64,000 bases of DNA, taken from contig CAMRHE010000650.1 in the NCBI GenBank assembly GCA_947044405.1, positions 1-64,000 on the forward strand, written 5' to 3'. The position numbers and the translations under genes are program-made. This document shows positions 1-11,884 of this stretch, in pieces. The notes under the pieces are model-generated. The model had not been told where the DNA came from. It was given only the letters and a program-made list of their open reading frames with translations, and ran no database searches. The stretch comes from Leptodactylus fallax (Eukaryota > Chordata > Amphibia > Anura > Leptodactylidae). How positions within the stretch are numbered: the stretch's first letter is position 1; each line of letters starts with the position of its first letter.

Positions 1-795
1 TGGACCCCTTCGGTGGGTCCTATCCTCACCCCTCCAGCGGGGTGGTGGGTGATTCTGACTTGCTGGGTGTGGATGGCTCACCCTTTCATCTCCAGTCTTC
101 TGGAAGTCTGCAATTTTCATAGACTGCTCATCACAACGAGTGTGCAAGTGTTCCATTTGTTCTTGCAGTTTCTGCATTACTGTGAGAATTTCTTTAACCG
201 TCCCTTTTTCTACTGTCTCTGAGCCAGAACTAGCCCCCTGTGACAAAGTAACTCCAACTGCGGTCTGCGGCCTCGGGACCATACTATTGGCACGGGAGAT
301 GGCCTCTACCTGTACATCATGGAATTTAGCATCAGTCTCTCGTCGTATAAAATCCTGCATAGTCACAGTTAAACTGCCGTCACGTATCCCCAGGACAAAC
401 TGGTCACGGAGAGTCCGATCAGGGTTACAGAAGGCTGGCGAGCCCCCTCTTTCCTTCCTTTGAATATCTCGGAGCAGTTCTTGTAGGGCATTTGCATATT
501 GGGGAAGGCTTTCATTCTCCTGTTGTACCCTCTGGAAGAACCGAGCCTGCAGAGACCCCAGCAATGCAGTTTCTCCATAGATGGTTTCTAGAATCTGGAC
601 TACTTGCTCAAATGTCTGCCTTTGTTCAAATGGCCTCAGTATCACCGTGGTCTTAGCATCCCCTTGTAATGTCAATATTGCTAGCTCTACTAGTACTTCT
701 GGTGCGGTCTGGTACATTCGCTGTATCATTCGTATCTGTTCCACCCACATACTCACTGACATATTATTGCCATCAAATTTAGCTAACTGACTCAT
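1..795 (-). CDS. Ty3/gypsy-type retrotransposon Gag, N-terminal part (runs off the window edge)
   Basis: A frame open from an ATG at 795 to the window edge (about 265 codons) translates to a typical LTR-retrotransposon capsid. An N-terminal MSQLAKFDGNN is followed by a capsid-like stretch containing ETIYGE, then FFQRVQQENESLPQYA, then LRDQFVLGIRDGSL, the conserved gag signature in which few-residue spacing and the RD.FV.G.RD core are kept. A glutamine- and glutamate-rich segment (VMQKLQEQMEHL) and a basic RGEDRTHRRG tail follow. No CCHC knuckle is reached before the edge. The frame is closed upstream by TAA 23 codons before the ATG. Gag would assemble the intracellular particle of the element. 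The intact frame suggests a fairly young copy. Family assignment rests on motif resemblance only. Confidence 0.75.
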   Translation of the reverse strand, partial: MSQLAKFDGNNMSVSMWVEQIRMIQRMYQTAPEVLVELAILTLQGDAKTTVILRPFEQRQTFEQVVQILETIYGETALLGSLQARFFQRVQQENESLPQYANALQELLRDIQRKERGGSPAFCNPDRTLRDQFVLGIRDGSLTVTMQDFIRRETDAKFHDVQVEAISRANSMVPRPQTAVGVTLSQGASSGSETVEKGTVKEILTVMQKLQEQMEHLHTRCDEQSMKIADFQKTGDERVSHPHPASQNHPPPRWRGEDRTHRRGP

Positions 796-1399
796 TATAG
801 CCCCTGCTGTGTTCTTCCTCCAGCTGTCTCTTACACATGTAAGGTCCTCTTTAACTAGTGCTTTCTCAGGTTATTTTATAGCTAATACTGCAGAATCTCA
901 GGTTTTATGTTCACTAGAACCATTTTTCTAGATGATATAAAACTGGATACAGTTATTTGAAGTGACCATTCCCCTTTGACAAATGCTATAGAACCACATA
1001 ATGGCAATATAAATGTGCACGGATTTCCCTGGTAAAAATTCAGTTAGAATGTTACTAGGAACAATTTTAGAGCCTATTTTCTATTAAAAGGAAGTAAGAT
1101 ATATTAATTAAATATATTACAAAAATGTTCACCAAGCACTCAAAAAAAGAAATACAATAAATTGGTAGTTATACTTTAAGAGTGGCATAGGAAACACTAG
1201 TCTTAATAAATTCTCCCCCACTATCTCAAGAAATGTCTTCCCTTTCACCTGCAGTTTCTCCCATGAGTTCACATCACCTACTTGTTCACTTTAGGATTGG
1301 CTGGGATGAAAACAATTTATAGTAGTTCATCACAATATATAGTCTAATTCTCTATAAAAAAAAAAAGTGCTGATTAACTAGGAGCTCTATATGACTGTA
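796..1399. other. Stretch upstream of the gag frame, no gene seen
   Basis: AT-rich sequence between the gag start and the Tc1 element. It should contain the leader and possibly the 5' LTR of the retroelement, but I could not find a primer-binding site or a TG...CA repeat pair because the partner LTR would lie outside the window. Confidence 0.4.
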
Positions 1400-2950
<1,551 letters not shown>

Positions 2951-4322
2951 TATGTTATTTGCACATGACAAATACTTTGTCACTGTATTGTAACTAGAAA
3001 TGGGTGAACTGGTTTGTAACAAAACTAATATGGCACTAATTTCTCAAAAGTTTCTGTTTCCAATGGAGCATGGATAGCTGCCCAAAAGAATGTTTTTTTA
3101 GGGCTTTCTAGGGCCCTAAAGGTCATTAGTTTTGCTATACAGATATAAACATAGCAGCCCTAATGAATGTTAAGGCCACTATTCTGTAATGCAGAGGATA
3201 TTTTATAGTGGCTCTAACTAACATTCGATACGGCCACTATACACCTCCCCTTGCATCACCCACTGTGGCCAGGGAATGGTGGGTAGCAGTATTCACCACC
3301 AGTATTCCCAGGCCTCTTGCAATCAGCAATTCCATCTAAGTGATGGAATCGCTGATAGCCCAAGTAGGGGATGAAAGTGGTCTTGCCTGACACGAAACCC
3401 ATGAGGGGGGCCCCCACCAGGGAAGGGGGGCGCAAAAAAAAAAAAAAAAAAGGCCCAAGCTGTACTGTCCTGAGCGATTAGCCTCTTGCCCCAGCTGGGA
3501 GAGGCCCGGGGGGGAAGGGGGGGGGGGGGGGGGGCGGGGGGGGGGGTCCCCGGGCCCGGGCGGTTGAGTTGGAGTTGGGGCAGCCTGGACCCACTGCCTG
3601 GGACAGCACTCTAAATGCAAGCACCCCCGCTACCATAGGGCCCAGTGCAAGTGCATCTTTGGTCCTATAGTTAAAGCAGCCCTGCTCACAGTGTTTAGTG
3701 CAGTAGAACAAGGCATCTTTAATAGCTTCCAGATACTGGAGGAACATTTCTTGCTGAGCATCCACTGAGGGCTGGGACTGAGCTGCTTGACAGTCAGCAT
3801 CTCCCATATTGGGGTTGTCTTCCACTTTCATACAATTATCAGGTTGTGAGGTATAGATTCTCAGGGTTGCAATGTTTGCAATTTTTTTCTTCCAGCCTAA
3901 GCATGGCTCATACTCGGTCTCCTTATTTCTCTCGTACACACTCTCCCACTTCCTCCTTCCTAAGAGAGAGAAAGAGACTCTTCTTTCATTAGGGCTGCTA
4001 TACACTACCCTCTGCACTACAGGGGCCTTAACAAACATTTGTTAGGACTGATACACAGAAACGTTCCTTAGGATTGCAAGGCGCTCTGTATAACAGCACC
4101 AATGAATGTTAGGGTCACTATACTGTAGATTCGGAACCAAAATAAATCTTGGGACTGAACCCACCGAACAGAAACTGAAAATTGAGAGGTTTGCCTAACA
4201 ATAAATGTAATCTTTTAACTTTGTAAACAATTTAAACATTTTTGAAATTATACATAATTATACATTTTGCATAGTTTTAAAGATTGTTGACATTGTATTG
4301 GTGACAGTCTTTTATCTTAATG
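2951..4322. other. Unassigned repeat-like DNA between Tc1 and hAT MITE
   Basis: Contains short recurrences of the phrase AATGAATGTTA..G.CACTAT near 3163 and 4090 and a related inverted version near 3220, suggesting an old interspersed repeat. A frame at 3478-4038 (minus) is open for 186 codons but runs into a poly-G tract and matches nothing I recognise, so it is not called as a gene. Confidence 0.4.
3506..3561 (+). repeat. Poly-G tract with potential to form G-quadruplex
   Basis: Nearly uninterrupted guanine runs broken by single A, C or TCCCC. They are preceded (3435-3453) by a poly-A run. Exact run lengths in such tracts are unreliable in assemblies. Confidence 0.8.
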
Positions 4323-4330
4323 GATATGAC

Positions 4331-4738
4331 TAGAGATAGGCGAATCGATTCTGCAGAAGTGGAATTCGATCCAAATTTCAGGAAATCTTCGATTCTCCAC
4401 GATTCTGGATTTTCTGATGCTTCGTGGTAACGAATATTTAGTAAGGACCTTTGTGACATCAGACGGTCACATGATGTTCTCTAGTGATGTGATTGGGTAG
4501 GCGTGTGTTTGCTTGTTAGCAGATCCTTCCACATGAATAAAAGTAGTCTGTGCTGAAGAGAGAGAGAAACATGACCGCGGCATCCAAGGGCTTCTGGCAT
4601 TTTGCCGCCCACCCCGGCTCTCTGCAGCCCGGAAAAAGCTGTTTATTCGCCGCGAAGTAATTTGGATCGAAGCAAATTTTTTTTGGAACTTCGAATCGAA
4701 CTGCCGAATCGAACTTTTGAGAAATTCGCTCATCTCTA
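4331..4738. mobile_element. hAT-type MITE with 8-bp target duplication
   Basis: A 408-bp unit bounded by imperfect inverted ends TAGAGATAGGCGAAT and ATTCGCTCATCTCTA. It is flanked by the exact 8-bp direct repeat GATATGAC (4323-4330 and 4739-4746). An 8-bp duplication with short TIRs is diagnostic of the hAT superfamily. Subterminal GAATCGA motifs recur on both sides. No transposase is present, so it would be mobilised in trans. Confidence 0.88.
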
Positions 4739-4746
4739 GATATGAC

Positions 4747-5925
4747 CATAAATACAGGAACTTTCTGTTGTCCGGCAAAGACCAAGAAAGATTATTGTGA
4801 CCAGGGTACCTGCCTGTTTCTTTACTTCTGCGCAAAAAAATAATCTAGGCTTGATAAGGAAAGAACCTTTTCATCAGGTGTAACAGCGCCTTCTAGTGTT
4901 TTTGTTGTTATTTTTTTTATTTCTGACAGAAAACCTTAAACAGAAAATACCAGGTCCATATGGAAGCTGAATTCCTCCTGCAGCTAGGGCTAATATATCA
5001 GTTACAGGAGAAATTAGCCTAGAGAAAGAAAGTTAAAATGCCATCCCAAAGCTCTATTATGACCTTATGGGGGCACAATGTGTAAAAAGAAAAAGAAAAC
5101 AAGCAAACAAAAAAGTTTTTCAAAAATGCCACTACCACGCTAGTGTCATAGATTCTAGCCCTGCCCTTGGAGATACAACACTAATTGTCACCTGCATAAA
5201 AATCACCGTAACGGAGAGGGAAAACTATTTATTTTTTTTTAGTAGCACTTTGTGCTATTAAAAAAACATGAAAAATGTGAAAAAACAGACATTTTTGTTT
5301 ACATTTTCTTGGATATTAAAATAAAGAAAAAACATGGAAAAATAAAAAAAATATGGGCTGCCTGCATGGCTGGCTCATCCAATGTTTGTGCAGGCGGTGT
5401 ATCCACTGATTGGTCCACTTCCTTCTCTTCTTCTCACTTGTATATCCCCTCATAAAGGCATGGAGATTGTGACCGGCACTTGTGTGACTCCAGCTGCTAC
5501 CGGCAATGTTGGAAGTTCACTCTATGTGAGAATGTCCCTTAAAAACAGAGATCACAACAGATCACAAAGCGCATTCTGGGTCAGTGTGGGACACTACCCT
5601 ACAATGGAGGTCTGTTTCTGCTCTAGGGACTATACTGAGCTGCTGGCATCTATGTGGGTCCAGGGAGTACTGTGGTGGACATGCTACAACCCTGGTGGTG
5701 ATCTGAAATCCCTTTCAATGCATCTGGAATCTCAGGGCTCTATGTCTTTACTTGCCCAACTGGACTCTACTTAATTGACTCTGGGGTTGACGCCTGCTGG
5801 GTCTAAGACCTTCACTAACAGGATGTTTGAGACTTTTCATAGACATAATATGCCAAACATGCTAGGGATCAGCTAGGAGGTGGTTTGGACCCCGCAACCA
5901 AAAAAACGCACACGCGGTAGTAAAA
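4747..5925. other. Non-coding stretch, nothing recognised
   Basis: AT-rich to 5350, then mixed sequence. A 130-codon frame at 5382-5774 (plus) shows no domain, compositional signal or family resemblance and is treated as chance. Confidence 0.4.
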
Positions 5926-5972
5926 AAAAAAAAAAAAAATTAATAAAAATTAAAAAAAATAAATAAAAAAAG

Positions 5973-6022
<50 letters not shown>

Positions 6023-6195
6023 ATTTTTCTTTTTCCCCCCCCCCCTCTTCTTAAATAAAAAAAAAAAAAAAAAAAAAAAAAAACCACCCAACCCCCCCCC
6101 CCACTCTTCCCCCCCCCCCCCGCCGCCCTGCCCCTACGAGGGGCCGGGGGGGCCCCCCTCCCTTTTTTTATCCACCCCCCCCCCCCTTTATAACC

Positions 6196-6234
<39 letters not shown>

Positions 6235-6455
6235 AAAAAAAACAACACCCAAACAACACAACCACACCAACCACACAACACACTGCGAGCCACACCAACA
6301 CACCAACACTCACACACCACTGAGCACAGTCCTCACGGACTACACCCTCTAACACTCTCAAAAAACTTACAAAAAAAAAACCACAACAATAAAAAAAATT
6401 TCCCTTCCCTCTTCTCTCTTTTTTTTTTTAAAAATTTAAAAAAAAATTAAAAAGT
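5926..6455. repeat. Extended poly-A / poly-C low-complexity tract, possibly a sequencing artefact
   Basis: About 530 bp made almost only of A-runs (up to several tens of bases), C-runs and CCAAC/ACACC-like text. It switches abruptly to ordinary sequence at both ends. No microsatellite unit is repeated regularly. Such text is typical of low-quality read consensus or polymerase slippage, although a real poly-A/poly-C satellite cannot be excluded. Confidence 0.7.
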
Positions 6456-7639
6456 TGTACACCAAAGGTAGCTGGGCACATTGCCTCTCTGACCCAGCAG
6501 GGTCGCTAGTAGCTATAAAAGTTTACCAGGGAGTGGGTATTAAGCCTTGAGTCCCTAGGGAAGTCATGAGGCCTTTCAAAGGCCAGAGATCTGGATTTAA
6601 GGTTAAATCAAAGGCCAAAGGTATTAATCTCTTTGTACCTTCAATTATAATTATCAAAGGAGATGTGCTGTTATGACCCGGTCTTTACAATCTCAGCCAG
6701 CTAGGTCCATGCACAGTGTGTCTGGACGACATTATGGGCGTAAATTGTCTGATGCACAACAGGAGAGTGTTCACACTGGGCGGTAGAGTCTTTCTGCAGT
6801 GCTGAAGACACATTACAGGCTATGGGCGGTTCAGAGTGCTGCTGTCCAATTACCTTTATTATTTCTCCAGCTCCAGGCTATATTGCTCCGCTTTGCATGT
6901 TGTAAGTTGATAGTCTTAAACTTCAGTTTCTTGTGTTGTCCAGAAGTGATCTGTCTGCCTGAAATGATTTCTGCCATTTGAGTCTCAGTTCCATGCCGTT
7001 CAGTAAAATCTTGCTGCCTATTACTTTCTTTCCACCACAAGATACCTCAGCACTTTTTGTTCCCAAGCATAGCCTCTTCTGGGCGTAGTGAGCCCTAGTC
7101 TTTTAATGCTTGGGAGTTTGGATTTTTTGTACGGTTTTTTGTGTGATGCTAAGATCTGTTTATTCTATCCTTTGCATAGTGTCAGTATTGCTATGTTTCA
7201 CATTTATTCTCTAGTCTATACTTTGCGTATCCTCAAATTCACTGTTAGTCCAGTTGGACACCTGTGGGGGGGGGGGGCTTTTTCTGTAGCTAACATCTCC
7301 ATTCAAATGTGAAACAAGTTAGGTCTTCTGTTTCTCTAGTAGGTGAGTTATTTCTCTGGCTGTGTTCGTGCCCTCTCAGAATAGTTAGCCGGGCCCATGG
7401 CTACTTCTAGTGTGCAAGGCAGGGACTAGGAGTATCACACATGAGTCATTCCAAACTGCTCACAATACTGTAAGTGATTTCTTACTCTTTTTCTGCCTGT
7501 AGTTCATCCTATTCAGTCGTTTTCCAGTTCTTGGGAGTTTGGCTGAGTGGGAGTGAGCTGCAGGAGCTTTTTTGTTTTTTCTCTGCTTTTTGTGGTTCTC
7601 TCTATACCTGACTGATAATATGTTGGTGGGGTGTCAGCT
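6456..7639. other. Non-coding stretch, nothing recognised
   Basis: No frame, terminal repeat or tandem array could be supported apart from a G-run near 7266-7277. The right part may include the 5' region of the LINE that follows. Confidence 0.35.
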
Positions 7640-7784
7640 TTCTGGCCAGTGATCCCCAAATCATAACATGTGCACTTTATTGTTATGAAGATGGAGGAAT
7701 TGTTTGCGCTGGTACATACAAGGAAGAAGTTTTAGCTGTGCAGTTTAATATGTTTTACGGAATCATGGTTAGGATCCATCACGG

Positions 7785-8771
7785 CAGGGGCGTAACTATC
7801 GAGGTAGCAGCGGTAGCGGCTGCCACAGGGCCCGGGACATTACGGGGCCCTGTGGGCCCCCGATGCTTTTTTTTTTTTTTTTTTTAATAGGCCGTTACCT
7901 GCCCGAGTAACCCCAGCAGGTAACAGGCCCTATATACTTACCATTCCCCAGGGTCCTGCTCACGGTCGCCTGCGCTTCCGATTCTGCAGAGGTGGCTGTG
8001 AGCAGGAGTGGGGATCGGTAGGTAAGGCCGTGGGCCAAACCCCGCAATCACTGCTATCATTATACTCCGGGGTCTTTTCAGACCCCGGAGTATAATAATT
8101 GGAGGCCCAGGGGAGGTGAGGGAACATAAAAAACAATGTACTTACCTCTCTTACGCTTCTCCAGGCTTCGGGCCTGTTTGGTGACGTCCCAGACGTCAAC
8201 AGACGTCATTTTGCGTCGCGACGCCAGCCCGCATCACGTGACGCCAGCCTGGTCCAACATTGAAGAAGGCCGAAGTAGCAGGGAGTGGATCGGAATGAGG
8301 AACAGGTAAGCAACGTTGTTTTTTTATGTTTCTATCCTCCCCTTGGTCTCCAATCATTATCTTTTCAAACCCCAGATTATAATAATTGTTCATGGGTGGT
8401 CCACAATGGGACATAATAGTGTGTGCAGGGGCCACTATGGGGAATAATAGTGTGTGCAGGGGCCACTATGGGGAATAATAGTGTGTGCAGGGACCACTAT
8501 GTGGCATAATACTGTGTGCAGGGGCCACTATGGGGCATAATACTGTGTGCAGGGGCCACTATGGGGCATAATACTGTGTGCAGGAGTCATTATGGGGCAT
8601 AATACTGTGTGCAGGGGCCACTAAGGGGCATAATAGTGTGCACTGGAATGCTGTTTTTTTTTTTTGGAGGGGGCGGTCTGGGGGGGGGGGCGGTTGGGGT
8701 CAGCGGTTCGGGAGGGGGGCCCCATGTCAAATGTTCGCCTTGGGGCCCAGCCATTCCTAGTTACGCCACTG
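7785..8771. mobile_element. hAT-like non-autonomous element, family A (carries a VNTR)
   Basis: Terminal inverted repeats CAGGGGCGTAACTA / TAGTTACGCCACTG are flanked by a perfect 8-bp duplication CATCACGG (7777-7784 and 8772-8779), the hAT hallmark. The interior has a CAGGTAAC-type paired block, GC-rich sequence and a tandem array of about 31-bp units. There is no transposase. Related copies are at 24321-25037, 38440-38784 and 51345-51708. Confidence 0.9.
8395..8650 (+). repeat. Minisatellite of about 31 bp inside the hAT element
   Basis: About eight head-to-tail units built around GTGTGCAGGGGCCACTATGG and ATAATA, with scattered substitutions. The same unit occurs in the other family A copies, so the array is part of the element rather than of the host locus. 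Confidence 0.88.
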
Positions 8772-8779
8772 CATCACGG

Positions 8780-10640
8780 TTTTAGGGACCTTGAGATCCT
8801 GGCTGTAGCACTGCGACCGTTCTTCCTCCAAAGGGAATTCTCCACTGTGATTGTTGTAGTAGTTTACGTTCTGCCATCCATTGTGGGATACTGCATACAA
8901 TGTTCTCTCTGGTGGTGTTAATGCTACAGAATAAGAATCCCAATGCCTTTATGATAGTCACAGGAGACTTCAACCATGTTTCTGAATCTGTATCCCTTCC
9001 TAAATTCTCATAATTCGAGAAGTGTATTATCAGGGAGATGAAAACAACTGACTTGCTATTTGTGAATTTTAAATATTCTTATAGGTCCATTGCCCTTACC
9101 ACCACGCAGTAGATCTGATCACAATCTGATTTTCCTGCATCCTACTTATAGGCCTGTGTTCTCATGCCCAGTTGTTAGGAAGCAAGTCAGACCATGGTCT
9201 AGGGAAGACAAACTGTCTTGCTTTGAGTCAACCATGTGGAATATGCTTCTTGACCATGACAGGGATTATGTAGATATCGCTACAGGATTGGGGTAGTAAC
9301 TGATTATATTAATTTTTATACTGACACTATTGTGCCTGTCAAGGAAGTCAAGTGCTACCCTAGCTATTAGCCTTGGGTCATGGTCTTCTTTACAAGAAAA
9401 AGCTAGCATTTGCAAATAAGGATAAGAAAACGGCTAAACCTGTACAGAGAGATCTAAGTGTTATGCTGAGGGACTGTAAACTAGAGTATAAGCATATGGT
9501 GGAAAGTAAACTAGCTGGGAATGAAATGAAGGACATCTGGTGTGGCTTGAAAACCATACTGGGTTTAATACTGCTGTAAGTTCTGTACATGGATTCTTTA
9601 CAGGTTCAGTGATGCTACTCTGGGTCAGGAAGCAGATGAGGTAAACTCCAATGGTGACTTGTTTCCCCTGAGGGTGGAGGTTGTTTTGTGGTCAATAAAA
9701 CCTGAGAATGTAAGGAAATGGTTGGAGAATGTTAGGAATGATAAGTCGGCTGGGCCGGACCATGCTGCTCCCAGAGTACCAAAAAGTTTCTGTGTTCAGC
9801 TGTATGAGGTGTTCAAGCATCTGTTTAATGAGTATACAGAGTCTTCCAGTGCTTTCTGCGCACAAGAAAAAGGGGGACTGCGATTTGAGCAACTATCGTC
9901 CAATTGCTCTGACATAGCAGTTCATGAAAGTGTTTGAACCTGGTGCTGTTTCACTTGAGAATGTGTGTAGGTTCGCTGTTAGACTGTTTGAAGTTTGCAT
10001 TGCATTTACACTGTGCAAGATGGGAGTGGAAGATGTCCCCATTCACTTACTATACAGCGTATACATGCATTTGGGTGGTCTTGGCTCTTAACCTTCTTTG
10101 ATTTTAGCTGTGCTTTCAATACCATTCAACCGAGATTGCTGACTCAGAAATTACGACAGTTATCGGTTGCCAAAACTTGGTGATCTGGATCTATGACAGT
10201 GCTTTTCAAATTTGTTAGTGAGTGGTATTGGAGCACCTCAGGGGACAGTGTTGCCTCATATTAAAAATGGGTAAAACAAAGCAGATGATCGATTTTTGTA
10301 GGGCTTGTGTAGATATAAAATTAGTCAGTATTGAGGGTCAATACTGGACAATAAATTACGGTAGATTGGAGGCTTAATGCTGAAAAAGTGTACAAAAAGG
10401 GAGTAAGCAGGCTATACTTTTAGGTCAGTTCCGGTTGCTCAGGTCTGCGCTGATGTTGTTTGAAATCTTTTTTCAATCTGTGATTGCTCGGGCCTTCTAT
10501 GGGGTCACTGCTTGGGGAGGCAATGCAAGGGCTATGGATGTTAAGAAGATTCATAAATTGATTAAAAGGGCTAGCTCTGTGGAGAGTCGTTGCTCTACAG
10601 CTGGTAGGTCTGTTTGCAGTAGATGACTTTAAGAAAATTC
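8780..10640 (+). pseudogene. LINE ORF2 (endonuclease-reverse transcriptase), inactivated
   Basis: In order: endonuclease tail with the SDHN catalytic motif (near 9110); a linker with LEYKHMVESK (near 9485); RT finger/palm blocks KSAGPDH, NYRPIALT and FDFSCAFNTIQP (the first catalytic aspartate block, here FDF.CAF); and the post-RT segment near 10440-10620. The FADD-type catalytic block was not found in an open frame. At least five frame changes and several stops occur. The encoded enzyme would have nicked DNA and reverse transcribed the LINE RNA. Confidence 0.8.
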
Positions 10641-10869
10641 AAAGTCACTATAGACAATCCTTTGTACCTTCTTAACCAAGTCTCATTCAACCAACAGAGT
10701 TCCTTCAGCAAAAGGTTCACACAGTTACACTATGGAAGGGAAAGTTTCAGAAGGTCATTTCATTTTGTAACAAATCTGTAAATAACTATGGGTCATACTA
10801 GAAGGTGGTGGTATGATTATGTTATGTGTTTGTATTGCCCTATTCTATTGTTTATAACTAATATGTTTT

Positions 10870-11390
10870 ACACTGAACCGTTGAATAACCAATTTCTGAA
10901 TTGGATCAATAGAGTATTCTAATCTATTAATTTATGAAAAGTAGGAAATTTGGTGGAAATTTGGAAAAATTGGCAATTGTCAAAATATTATCTATCATAT
11001 CTCTGCTTTAAATTGGCATCATCTTTTGATTGCCCTTGAATTCATTTTGGACGTTAGAAGGCTTACAACTAAATAAATTTCCAAAACCCATTTTATAGGG
11101 GCCACTTCAGTTCTGAAGGGGATTTTAAAGGCCCAAAAAATGTGAAACATCCATAAATCACCCCATTTTCAAAATTGCACCCCTCAAGTGATTCAAAACA
11201 GCATTTGAGAAATATGTTAACTCTTTAAGCGTTTCACAGGAATTAAAAGAATATGGAGGTGAAATGTAGACATTTCATTTTTTTCAATGATGCGTTAATT
11301 TAGCCATAAAATTTATACATTCACAAGGTGTTAAAGAAGAAAATGCATCACACAATTTATTTTGCAATTTTTCCCATAGCATGGAAATAC
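10870..11390. other. Interspersed-repeat-like stretch, class unknown
   Basis: Text such as CCCCATTTTCAAAATTGCAC followed by CCCTCAAGTG resembles a dispersed amphibian repeat, but no termini or duplication could be fixed. No gene is seen. Confidence 0.35.
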
Positions 11391-11399
11391 CTTATATGT

Positions 11400-11560
11400 G
11401 AATGTAAACTGCTGTTTGGAAACACAGCAGGAAACCAGGAGTACCTGGAGGAAACCCACGCAAACACAGGGAGAACATACAGATTCCATGCAGATATTGC
11501 CCTTGGTTGAATTCAAACCCAGGACCCAGTGCTGCAAGGCAACAGTGCTAACCACTGAGG
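11400..11560 (-). mobile_element. V-SINE (tRNA-headed SINE)
   Basis: Read on the minus strand, a tRNA-like head with box A-like TGGTTAGCACTGTTGCC and box B-like GGTTTGAATTC (11511-11560) is followed by the conserved V-core (GTATGTTCTCCCTGTGTTTG, then GCGTGGGTTTCCTCC, 11418-11490). This core is the defining module of the vertebrate V-SINE superfamily. The tail toward 11400 is degenerate. Confidence 0.8.
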
Positions 11561-11884
11561 TTTGGACACCATGTTGTTTGCAGAGCCCCTGAGGTGCAAG
11601 TAACGTGGAATATAGCTGAATGTAGAAATAGTTTGCATTGTTTTTATGATATATGTATTATGTTTTAGTACTCTTGTACAAAGAAAATATTTTATGGAAA
11701 AAGTGTTATGAAAAAAAGATATAATTGTAGAACCACATTCAGAGCAATAACTATTTAACTATTTGGAATTAATTAAACTGTATGTGCTTGTTACTAGAGG
11801 GACAGATTTTAGCTTTTATTTTTTGGGTAAAAAAAAGTGTTCTTTAACTTTTATTCAAAATTATAATGTAGGGGGGGATTAATA

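Larger units (their letters stand above)
7640..10860 (+). mobile_element. Decayed APE-type LINE (L2/CR1/Rex1-like), interrupted by a hAT element
   Basis: Endonuclease motifs appear on both sides of the hAT insertion. The FTESWL segment lies just before it (about 7755-7770). The RPFFLQREFS strand, the VTGDFNH-like motif near 8955 and RSDHNL near 9110 follow it. RT-like blocks (KSAGPDHAAPRVPKS near 9750, NYRPIALT near 9895, DFSCAFNTIQPRLL near 10105) and the 3'-terminal LINE segment (through about 10740) come next. All frames are broken repeatedly. Confidence 0.85.

Noticed and set aside
3478..4038. 186-codon minus-strand frame between two transposons
   Set aside because: Ends in Pro/Gly runs translated from the poly-G tract, no recognisable domain, and lies in repeat-like DNA. 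Treated as chance.
5382..5774. 130-codon plus-strand frame
   Set aside because: No family resemblance, no upstream signals, surrounded by non-coding DNA.
5873..6309. Phe- and Gly-rich frames in the poly-A/poly-C tract
   Set aside because: Pure translation of homopolymers, not proteins.
8403..8650. Possible CRISPR-like array
   Set aside because: Direct tandem units with no unique spacers, located in a eukaryotic transposon.
11511..11560. tRNA gene
   Set aside because: Box A and box B text belongs to the V-SINE head. No cloverleaf with a plausible anticodon arm was apparent.
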